Source: Croceibacterium ferulae (GTDB lineage Bacteria > Pseudomonadota > Alphaproteobacteria > Sphingomonadales > Sphingomonadaceae). Taken from it: a DNA stretch of 64,000 bases. The notes beneath the pieces were generated by a model, which did not search any database, was not told the origin of the DNA, and was given only the letters and a program-made list of their open reading frames with translations. Position 1 is the first letter of the stretch, and each line of letters opens with the position of its first letter. The position numbers and the translations under genes are program-made. Below are positions 57,078 through 64,000 of the stretch, piece after piece. The stretch lies in NCBI RefSeq assembly GCF_003660445.1, contig NZ_QZVQ01000002.1:186001-250000 (forward strand), read 5' to 3'.

Positions 57078-58865
57078 TCAGTCGAGGGCGCGGACGTCCT
57101 CGCCCCGCGCGCTGGTGAAACGGAAGCTGTCCACCCCGGCTTCCTTCAACGATGCGACAAGCGTTTCGGCCTCCGCCGCGCTGTAGGGGCCGGCCAGCAG
57201 GCGGGTACGGCCGTCCCAATCCGCCAGATGCGGCTCGGCATCCTGCAGCAGGTCACCGGCCTTGCGGCGGATGCGGCGCCAGTCGAAGCCCAGCGCGGCC
57301 ACATCCTGCCCGGTCGCGACCTGCACCCAGTGTCGGCTGGGGACCGGAGGTGGCGGCGGCGGAGCCGGAGGTGGTGGTGGCTTGGGCCGTTCGCGCGGCG
57401 GTGCGATCGTGGTGATGTCCACCCCGCCCGCTGCGACCGGATCGGGTGTGGCTGCCGGTTGGACAAAGGTCGCGAACGCTTCCGCCAGGCCAAGCTGTGC
57501 GGGAGGCTCGATGAGCGCCGGCGCTGGCGCCGGCGCCTGAACGGGTGCGTGAGCTGCCGCTTCGGCGAAAGCGGGCGCAGGTGCAGGCTGGGGTGCGTAA
57601 GCTTCGGCCGCGGGCGGCATCTGCGGCTCCGCCACGGCAACCACCACCGGTACCGCCGCGGGCTGCGGCCCGTAAGTCTCTGCCGTGGGCTGCATCTGCG
57701 GCTCCGCCACGGCAACCATCACCGGTTCCGCCGCGGGCGACGGCGAGGGTTGCCCCACCGGCGGCAGTTCTCCGGATACTCCCGCAGGTGTGAAGGCCGG
57801 TTGCACCTGCTGCTGCAGAATCAATCCCGTGGCGGGTTCCGGCACTGCCGCAACCACGGTCGCTGCCGGTGCCGGTGTCGGGGACGGCAGTTGCTGCACG
57901 ACGGGCTGCGAGATCGTGGATGCGGGTGCAGAGCCCATGATGGCGCCGCTGGGCACCAGGCGCGCATCAATCGACCGTGAGTCTTGCGGCGCAGCCACGG
58001 GTGCGGCGGCAATCTGTGGCGCAGGCGTCTGAGCTGCCGCGGTCGGCGGCGGCTGCGATCCGGCCGCGATGGTCGGATCGTCCTGCCCGATCTGGCTGGC
58101 CTGCGGGAATCGACCCAGATGCGCGGCGGCGGCCTGCTGCGCCCGGGTCAGCCGGGGCATGTAGCGCAAATAGGGCGCCAGCCGGCTCGACAAGCGCGCC
58201 GGCAGCATGGTCTCGGCAATGGAGACCGCCTCGTCCTGCTGGCCGTTGATGGCAAGGGCGAAAGCCCGCATGCGAAAGGCCGACAGGTCGCCCTGCTGCA
58301 ACAGCGGCAGCAGCGTCGCTTCGAACCCGGTGCGATTGCCTGCGATCGCCTGGCTGATCGCCAGCCGCAGCGTCACCGCATCGTCGGGTCCGAGGGTCAG
58401 CGCACGATCATACTCCGCCTGCGCCGCCGCATTGTTGCCCACCAGATCGTAGGCCAGCCCGCGATCGGCGGCATAGGGGGCCATGTTCGTGCCGGCCGCC
58501 TCTGCCGCAGCGAACGCCGCCAGGGCATCGGCCGGGCGATCCTGCCGGACCAGCAGAACGGCATGGCCAGCAGCGACCCGGCCATCCCCCGGCGCGACGT
58601 CGCGTGCCCGGGCGTAGAAGTTCTGTGCCGCCGCCAGATCACCCAGGTAGAGCGCGGCATCCCCGGCCTGCAGCAGCGCCGCCAGATCTTCCGGCTGCTG
58701 CGCCAGCACGCGCATCGCATCTGCCAGCCGGTCGGCCTCGGGTCCGGGAATCGCCTGCACCACAGCCTGCCCCCATGCCGGGCCGGCCGTGATCAGAACG
58801 GGCAGTGCCAGGGCCGCCAGCGGCAGCAGGCTGCGCCCGGCGACCCGGGCTGCCGGGTGATGCAG
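57078..58865 (-). CDS. TPR and SPOR-domain periplasmic protein downstream of ftsZ
   Basis: About 595 residues. A signal peptide (VAGRSLLPLAALALPVLITAGPAWGQ) is followed by several TPR motifs (about 40-230), a Pro/Ala-rich linker with two similar VAVAEPQM repeats, and a C-terminal SPOR domain (about 515-595: HWVQVATGQD to FTSARGED), which binds denuded septal peptidoglycan. No ATG, GTG or TTG lies between the ftsZ stop and the signal peptide; the chosen start is CTG at 58865, one base after the ftsZ TAA, implying reinitiation. An in-frame ATG lies within ftsZ at 59063. Division-related role inferred from SPOR and position. Confidence 0.7.
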   Translation of the reverse strand: MHHPAARVAGRSLLPLAALALPVLITAGPAWGQAVVQAIPGPEADRLADAMRVLAQQPEDLAALLQAGDAALYLGDLAAAQNFYARARDVAPGDGRVAAGHAVLLVRQDRPADALAAFAAAEAAGTNMAPYAADRGLAYDLVGNNAAAQAEYDRALTLGPDDAVTLRLAISQAIAGNRTGFEATLLPLLQQGDLSAFRMRAFALAINGQQDEAVSIAETMLPARLSSRLAPYLRYMPRLTRAQQAAAAHLGRFPQASQIGQDDPTIAAGSQPPPTAAAQTPAPQIAAAPVAAPQDSRSIDARLVPSGAIMGSAPASTISQPVVQQLPSPTPAPAATVVAAVPEPATGLILQQQVQPAFTPAGVSGELPPVGQPSPSPAAEPVMVAVAEPQMQPTAETYGPQPAAVPVVVAVAEPQMPPAAEAYAPQPAPAPAFAEAAAHAPVQAPAPAPALIEPPAQLGLAEAFATFVQPAATPDPVAAGGVDITTIAPPRERPKPPPPPAPPPPPPVPSRHWVQVATGQDVAALGFDWRRIRRKAGDLLQDAEPHLADWDGRTRLLAGPYSAAEAETLVASLKEAGVDSFRFTSARGEDVRALD

Positions 58866-58866
58866 C

Positions 58867-60441
58867 TTACTGATTGCTCTGCCGTCCCAGGAAGCGCGGG
58901 ATGCGCAGGCCGCCGGTCGATGCCGGCTTGGGAGCCGGGGCAGGAGCGGGGGCCGGAGTGGGCGCGGGGGCCGGCTGTTCGGCCACCGGCTCCGGCGCGC
59001 GGGGCGGGCGGGAGACGGTGGACATGCGTTCGAACAGCGAACCGGAGGAGGACGCGGTCGCATCCGCCGCCGGATTGTGGCCGCTGGCCGCGATGCGGCG
59101 GCGCTGTGCCGCCGGACCGATGCCGGCAGTGTCGGACGGATGTGCGGCCAGATCATTCTCGCCCAGCAGCAATTCGTCCTGCTGCTGATCGGCGGGATCG
59201 CTGTTCAGCGCGTCGAGCGTCAATTCGAGCGGCTCGTCATGCGAAGCATCCTCGCCGGTCTCGTCCGCCATGTTCCTGGCGACCGGGTCTGCCGAAGCAG
59301 GGGCAGGCTGACGATCCTGGACGGGCGCGGGTCGCGTAGGCTCGCTCATCGCCGGAACAGCCGCTGCCGGCGCGGCCGCGGCGACCGCCGGACGGCGCAG
59401 GCCGCGGCCTGCACCCATGCTGGAGGGCTGCGTCGCGGCAGGCCGCTGCTGGCCTGCGGTCTGCGCCTGCTCGCCCGGCGTCTCGATCCCGGTTGCCACC
59501 ACGGAGACGCGGATCTTGCCTTCCAGGTCGGGATTGAAGGCGGAGCCCCAGATGATGTTGGCTTCGGGATCGACCAGCTCGCGGATGTGATTGGCCGCCT
59601 CGTCGATCTCCAGCAGCTTCATGTCCTCGCCGCCGATGATGGAGATGATCACGCCCTTGGCGCCCTGCATGGACACGCCATCCAGCAGCGGGTTGGCGAT
59701 CGCCTTCTCTGCCGCCTCAAGCGCGCGGTTCGGGCCTTCGCCCTCGCCCGTGCCCATCATCGCCTTGCCCATCTCGCCCATGACGGAGCGGACGTCGGCG
59801 AAGTCGAGGTTGATCAGGCCCGGCATCACCATCAGGTCGGTAATGGACCGCACGCCCTGCTGCAGCACCTCGTCACCCAGCAGGAACGCTTCCTTGAAGG
59901 TGGTTTCGGCCTTGGCGATCAGGAACAGGTTCTGGTTGGGGATGACGATCAGCGTGTCGACCGACTTCTGCAGTTCCTCGATGCCGGCTTCGGCCGAACG
60001 CATCCGGCGCGTGCCTTCGAACAGGAACGGCTTGGTCACCACGCCCACGGTCAGGATGCCCTTGTCGCGCGCGATCTCCGCGATCACGGGCGCCGCACCG
60101 GTGCCCGTGCCGCCGCCCATGCCAGCGGCGATGAAGACCATGTTCACGCCTTCCAGCGCGCGCTCGATCTCCTCGACCGTCTCCTCGGCAGCGGCGCGGC
60201 CGACTTCCGGGCGGGAGCCGGCGCCCAGGCCGCGGGTGCATTCGGGCCCCAGCTGGATGCGATGTTCCGCCAGCGAATTGTTCAACGCCTGCGCATCGGT
60301 GTTGGCGACAATGAAGTCGACACCTTCGATCTGCGCCTCGATCATGTTGGCGATGGCGTTGCCGCCCGCCCCGCCCACGCCGATCACGGTGATGCGGGGG
60401 CGCAGTTCCTCCACCGAGGGCGGGCCGATATTGATGCTCAT
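58867..60441 (-). CDS. ftsZ: Cell division GTPase FtsZ
   Basis: A 524-residue tubulin homologue that forms the Z-ring. GTP-binding GGGTGTG is at 109-115 and the T7-loop at about 211-216 (NLDFAD). The globular part ends near 325, then a long disordered linker rich in Ala, Pro and Asp/Glu runs to about 509, and the last residues [14 protein letters not shown] are the conserved C-terminal peptide that binds FtsA and other partners. The start MSINIGPP is standard. Confidence 0.97.
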   Translation of the reverse strand: MSINIGPPSVEELRPRITVIGVGGAGGNAIANMIEAQIEGVDFIVANTDAQALNNSLAEHRIQLGPECTRGLGAGSRPEVGRAAAEETVEEIERALEGVNMVFIAAGMGGGTGTGAAPVIAEIARDKGILTVGVVTKPFLFEGTRRMRSAEAGIEELQKSVDTLIVIPNQNLFLIAKAETTFKEAFLLGDEVLQQGVRSITDLMVMPGLINLDFADVRSVMGEMGKAMMGTGEGEGPNRALEAAEKAIANPLLDGVSMQGAKGVIISIIGGEDMKLLEIDEAANHIRELVDPEANIIWGSAFNPDLEGKIRVSVVATGIETPGEQAQTAGQQRPAATQPSSMGAGRGLRRPAVAAAAPAAAVPAMSEPTRPAPVQDRQPAPASADPVARNMADETGEDASHDEPLELTLDALNSDPADQQQDELLLGENDLAAHPSDTAGIGPAAQRRRIAASGHNPAADATASSSGSLFERMSTVSRPPRAPEPVAEQPAPAPTPAPAPAPAPKPASTGGLRIPRFLGRQSNQ

Positions 60442-60532
60442 TGCAATGCTCTCCTCACGGAGCGGTAACGGATGGGACCTTTATCGCTCTAATGCCATAA
60501 AGCGTGAATAACAGGCAAAATACGGCAAGGCG

Positions 60533-60541
60533 CTATCCACA
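60533..60541 (+). promoter_or_regulatory. DnaA-box-like sequence upstream of ftsZ
   Basis: CTATCCACA matches the DnaA box TTATCCACA at 8 of 9 positions, 92 bases before the ftsZ start in the ftsA-ftsZ gap. A single near-match is weak evidence. Confidence 0.3.
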
Positions 60542-60573
60542 GGCCGTTGCCTGGTCGCGCCCGGCCACCGCCT

Positions 60574-61866
60574 TCAGAAATATTCCTTCATCGCCCGCCA
60601 CACCCGGATGGCGCCGGCGATGCCGGACTGGCGCTGCCCCCCGCCATGCCGCGGGCTGAGAAAGCGGATGTCGGCCGGATCCTCCAGCACCTGCAGGATC
60701 AGCCCCGCCAGCGTGGAGAAGCCCGGCGCGGCATGCGCTTCCGGCAGGCCCTTCAGCGCGGGCGGCCTGCCGATCCGCACCGGACGGCCCAGCGCGGACT
60801 GCATGTAATCGGCCAGGCCGGTCAGTTCCGCGCCGCCGCCGGTCAGCACAACCTGCCCGCGCTGATGCCGCGCCCCGGCACCGGCATAGCCCATTGCCTC
60901 CAGCGCGCGGGCGATATCACCCCCCTGCCGGTCGAGTTCCGCCACGATCGTGCTGACGAGATCGGCGCGGCTGATGCGGTTGCGGTCATCCGCGCCGCGC
61001 GCGATCGGGCCGATCTGTTCATCACCGGGGCCGTTGACCGGAATCATCTCCCGGTGATCGGCCGGGCTGGCGATGGCCGAGCCGTTGAAGCATTTCAGCC
61101 GCTCAGCCTGGTTGCGGCGGATGCCCAGCCCGCTGGCGATGGCATCGGTGATGTCGGCGGAGCCGGTCGGAATGCACACCATGTCCACCAGCGCACCGCC
61201 CGCATGGACCGAAACGGTGGTCACCTGCGCGCCCAGTTCCACCAGCGCGACGCCGACGTCACGCTCCTCCACGCTGAGGCAGGCGAGCCCTGCGGCCAGC
61301 GGGCTGGCGACCAGCGCCGCGACGTCCAGATGCGCACTCTGCACCGCTTCGCGCAGGTTGCGCATCGGCGCGCCCTCGGCCAGCACCAGGTGGATATCGA
61401 CGCCCAGGCGGTCGGCATGTAGGCCCAGCGGATTGGCGATGCCATCCGCGCCATCCAGGAAATAGCAGGCCGGGCTCGCGTGCAGCACCATGCGGCCATC
61501 CGGTTCCAGCGTGTCGCGCGCGGTGAGCAGCAATTGCTCCAGATCGTCCTCCTCCACGCGGCGGCCGCCGATCTCGATCTCGATCGGGTCCACCCGCGTG
61601 GTCAGGCCGGCGCCGGATGCAGCCATGGTGATGGACTGGACACTGGTGCCCGCCAGCTTCTCCGCCCGCTCCACCGCATCGCGTACGGCATAGGTCGCCG
61701 CCGCCATGTCGGTCACGAAGCCGCGCTTGATGCCCTGGCTGGCGCGGTGGCCGCTGCCCAGGATCACGGGCGTGCCATCCTCCTGCACGCCGGCGATCAT
61801 CGCCGATATGCGGAAGGAGCCGAGGTTGACCGCGCCGATGATGCGCGTGATGCGGGGTTCGGCCAT
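60574..61866 (-). CDS. ftsA: Cell division actin-like protein FtsA
   Basis: A 430-residue ATPase of the actin superfamily that anchors FtsZ to the membrane. It shows the phosphate-binding turn (GAVNLGSFRI), the SHS2 insert, the second motif VVLTGGGAELTGL and the C-terminal amphipathic helix SGIAGAIRVWRAMKEYF. The ATG shares one base with the ftsQ stop (TGATG). Confidence 0.94.
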   Translation of the reverse strand: MAEPRITRIIGAVNLGSFRISAMIAGVQEDGTPVILGSGHRASQGIKRGFVTDMAAATYAVRDAVERAEKLAGTSVQSITMAASGAGLTTRVDPIEIEIGGRRVEEDDLEQLLLTARDTLEPDGRMVLHASPACYFLDGADGIANPLGLHADRLGVDIHLVLAEGAPMRNLREAVQSAHLDVAALVASPLAAGLACLSVEERDVGVALVELGAQVTTVSVHAGGALVDMVCIPTGSADITDAIASGLGIRRNQAERLKCFNGSAIASPADHREMIPVNGPGDEQIGPIARGADDRNRISRADLVSTIVAELDRQGGDIARALEAMGYAGAGARHQRGQVVLTGGGAELTGLADYMQSALGRPVRIGRPPALKGLPEAHAAPGFSTLAGLILQVLEDPADIRFLSPRHGGGQRQSGIAGAIRVWRAMKEYF

Positions 61867-62783
61867 CAGCTGTCGCCTGCCTTGGCCAGCGCGGCTTCCT
61901 GCGCGCGGCCGGGTACCCGCATGTAGATGCGATCGGGATTGCGCATGTCGAACCGGGCGACGCTGCCGCCCAGCAACCGGTTGACCCCGTCCAGCCGCGC
62001 AAAGCTGAGCAGCGCGGCACGGCTGCGCTCCTCCCCTTGCGGCAGGGCCAGCACCTGACCGGTGGAGAAGGTCAGGTCCCAGCGTCGCTTGCCGACCCAT
62101 TCCGCCCGCGCCACCCGCGGCTGCAGGGCCGGTGCAGCACCCAGCAATTCGTCCAGCGCCTCCACCTGATCTTCCGCCTCGGCCCCGGCGATCTGCAACC
62201 GGCCGCGCGCACCTTGCGCGGATACGCGTTCCAGCTTCTGCCCGCTGCCATCGATCAGCGCCAGCGAACCGTCAGCCGCCTGCAGCACCGCGCGCGGGTT
62301 GCGTTCGACGATATCGACCACGATCGTGTCGGGCAGCTGCCGCGATACCCGCGCATCGGCCACCCAGGGCAACTGCAGCAGCCCAGCGCGCATCTCGCCC
62401 AGGCTGACCAGCGGCATCGCCCGGTCGCGCACGCCCAGCACCCGTTCGTAGACGGTGACCTCGTTCATCCGCTCGACCCCGCGCACTTCCACCCGGCGCA
62501 CCTCGAACCCGGCATCGCCGATCGCGACGGCAGCCTGCTGCCCGATCATGGCGGGAATGCCGGCCAGGCTCGCGACCAGCCAGGCGATCGCCGCCGCGGC
62601 CAGCAGGATCAGGCCCAGGAAGAACTTGTGCAGCTGTTCCTCGGTAAAGGGGAGCAGCCGGGCGGCCGCATCCAGCATGCCGCCGGTATGCGCCTTGGCA
62701 GCCCGCGCCTTCTGCGCCGCGCCGGCGCCGCGCGCCTGCCGCCGGACATTGCGCTGCCCGGTGCGCCGGATCGTCTGCGCCAT
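61866..62783 (-). CDS. ftsQ: Cell division protein FtsQ
   Basis: A 305-residue single-pass inner-membrane protein. A basic cytoplasmic tail precedes one helix (LGLILLAAAAIAWLVASLAGI, about 53-73), then a POTRA domain (FEVRRVEVRGVERMNEVTVYERV, 85-155) and the FtsQ/DivIB beta domain. It links early and late divisome proteins with FtsB and FtsL. Start and stop overlap ddl and ftsA by one base each. Confidence 0.92.
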   Translation of the reverse strand: MAQTIRRTGQRNVRRQARGAGAAQKARAAKAHTGGMLDAAARLLPFTEEQLHKFFLGLILLAAAAIAWLVASLAGIPAMIGQQAAVAIGDAGFEVRRVEVRGVERMNEVTVYERVLGVRDRAMPLVSLGEMRAGLLQLPWVADARVSRQLPDTIVVDIVERNPRAVLQAADGSLALIDGSGQKLERVSAQGARGRLQIAGAEAEDQVEALDELLGAAPALQPRVARAEWVGKRRWDLTFSTGQVLALPQGEERSRAALLSFARLDGVNRLLGGSVARFDMRNPDRIYMRVPGRAQEAALAKAGDS

Positions 62784-63793
62784 CAGCTGCCCCCGACCGG
62801 AAGACGGCCAGCCAGACGCAGCGCGTCCTCCACGATCAGCTCCACTAGATCGGCATAGGAGATGCCGCAGGCGCGGGCCTGTTCAGGCACCAGGCTGAGC
62901 GGGGTCATGCCCGGCTGCGTGTTGGTCTCCAGCAGGAACAGCCCGGCCTCGCCCTGCTCGTCATCCCAGCGGAAGTCGGAGCGGCTGGTCCCGCGACAGC
63001 CCAGCAGCTGATGCGCCTGCAACGCATATTGCAGGCACAACCGCTCGATCTCGGGCGGGATCTGCGCCGGACAGACATGCCGCGTCAGGCCGTCCGTGTA
63101 CTTGGCATCAAAATCGTAGAACCCGCTCTCGGGCACCAGCTCCGTCACCATCAGTGCGCGGGGGCCATCCCGCCCGGCCAGCACCGCCGTGGTCAGCTCG
63201 CGGCCGCGGATATAGGGCTCCGCCAGCAGGCGCCCGAATTCCTGCCACGGGCCCGCGGCATCGGGGCGGATCGGGTTGCCATAATTGCTCTCGTCCGTGA
63301 CGATCGCCACGCCCACACTGGAGCCTTCATTGACCGGCTTCAGCACATAAGGGCGCGCCAGCGGATCGCCGTCGTGCAGCGATGCACTGTGCACGATGCG
63401 TCCGCCCGGCATCGGCACGCCATGCGGCACCAGCGCGTGCTTGGTCAGTTCCTTGTCGATCGCGATTACGGAGGTGGCGAGGCCTGAATGGGTGTACGGC
63501 ACGTCCATCAGGTCCAGCATGCCCTGAACCGTGCCATCCTCTCCCGGCACGCCATGCAGCGCGTTGAACACCACGTCGGGCGCGGCCGCCGCGATGCGGG
63601 CGGCCACGTCCCGTTCCATGTCGATGCGGGTCACGCGGTGGCCGCGGCTTTCCAGCGCATCGGCGACACCGGCACCGCTGGTCAGCGACACCGGGCGCTC
63701 ATTTGCCCAGCCGCCCATCAGCACCACGATGTGGAGCGGAGGCAGGCCGATACCAGAGTGCCCGATACCGGCCTGGCCCTGCTGCTCGCTCAT
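62783..63793 (-). CDS. ddl: D-alanine--D-alanine ligase
   Basis: A 336-residue ATP-grasp enzyme that makes the D-Ala-D-Ala dipeptide of peptidoglycan. Signature [23 protein letters not shown] and [11 protein letters not shown] are present. The ATG at 63793 overlaps the murB stop (ATGA), which fixes the start; an earlier in-frame ATG is within murB. Confidence 0.95.
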   Translation of the reverse strand: MSEQQGQAGIGHSGIGLPPLHIVVLMGGWANERPVSLTSGAGVADALESRGHRVTRIDMERDVAARIAAAAPDVVFNALHGVPGEDGTVQGMLDLMDVPYTHSGLATSVIAIDKELTKHALVPHGVPMPGGRIVHSASLHDGDPLARPYVLKPVNEGSSVGVAIVTDESNYGNPIRPDAAGPWQEFGRLLAEPYIRGRELTTAVLAGRDGPRALMVTELVPESGFYDFDAKYTDGLTRHVCPAQIPPEIERLCLQYALQAHQLLGCRGTSRSDFRWDDEQGEAGLFLLETNTQPGMTPLSLVPEQARACGISYADLVELIVEDALRLAGRLPVGGS

Positions 63794-64000
63794 GGCCGGC
63801 CCACCCGCTTGATTTCCCATTCCAACGTCACGCCTGTCTGTTCCGCCACACGCCGGCGGACCTCTTCACCAAGTTGCTCGATATCCGCGCTGCTCGCAGT
63901 GCCGGTATTTATCAAGAAGTTGGTGTGCTTCTCGCTCACTTGTGCCCCGCCCCGGCTCAGCCCCCGGCAACCTGCCCGGTCGACCAGTTCCCACGCCTTG
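63790..64000 (-). CDS. murB: UDP-N-acetylenolpyruvoylglucosamine reductase MurB, C-terminal end only
   Basis: Only the last 69 residues lie in the window; the gene runs past base 64000. The segment [21 protein letters not shown] and the following [11 protein letters not shown] helix match the MurB C-terminal domain. MurB reduces UDP-GlcNAc-enolpyruvate to UDP-MurNAc. Its TGA overlaps the ddl ATG. Confidence 0.9.
   Translation of the reverse strand, partial: KAWELVDRAGCRGLSRGGAQVSEKHTNFLINTGTASSADIEQLGEEVRRRVAEQTGVTLEWEIKRVGRP

Overview
The window is a gene-dense, high-G+C chromosomal segment from an alphaproteobacterium, most likely a sphingomonad (order Sphingomonadales). This is inferred from the two TonB-dependent receptors, the DciA / two DsbA-like / SMC gene string, the short C-terminal murB-ddl-ftsQ-ftsA-ftsZ cluster, the Sphingomonas-type dispersed palindromic repeats and many small sphingomonad-type hypothetical genes. 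No transposase, phage, CRISPR or plasmid gene was seen. Most of the window is core chromosome; the accessory parts are the receptor/glycosidase locus (about 2.3-12.2 kb), an AT-richer patch near 14.7-15.6 kb and the cellulose operon (36.1-46.1 kb).

Region by region: 0-2.1 kb holds a ThDP-dependent PoxB-like enzyme and a small DUF2945 protein. From 2.3 to 12.2 kb there are two TonB-dependent receptors, a pirin, a long secreted YdcF-type protein translationally coupled to the second receptor, and a divergent GH92 glycosidase whose usual catalytic-acid Glu appears to be Gln. From 12.2 to 17 kb come a disulfide oxidoreductase, TrhO, a repeat-bracketed low-G+C gene, a glycine-zipper stress protein and a small HTH-like protein with a perfect 54-bp internal duplication. 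From 17 to 25.5 kb lie phoH-ybeY-corC, a LysR regulator, cyclophilin, mgtE, DUF1489, nudC and a serine hydrolase. From 25.5 to 36 kb lie a small membrane protein antisense to the end of mutY, then dciA-dsbA-dsbA-smc, a PilZ protein, gshA-rsmE and ubiA.

From 36.1 to 46.1 kb is a complete, tightly overlapping cellulose synthesis operon: a BcsP/BcsR-like gene, bcsQ, a fused bcsA-bcsB gene (1492 codons), bcsC and bcsZ. Together these cover c-di-GMP-responsive glucan polymerisation, periplasmic guidance, outer-membrane export and a cellulase that here looks like a lipoprotein. The fusion resembles the AcsAB arrangement of acetic acid bacteria.

From 46.1 to 57 kb are serS-surE-K+ channel, proB with an NAD-dependent epimerase, obgE, tRNA-Ala(CGC), a proline-rich lipoprotein, a Bax-inhibitor-1 protein, and ybjN-proC. 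From 57 to 64 kb is the end of the division and cell wall cluster, read on the minus strand as murB (cut by the window edge), ddl, ftsQ, ftsA, ftsZ and a TPR/SPOR protein that seems to begin on a non-AUG codon one base after the ftsZ stop. No gene-free stretch longer than 300 bases was found; the longest intergenic stretch (about 15339-15594) is filled by palindromic repeats.
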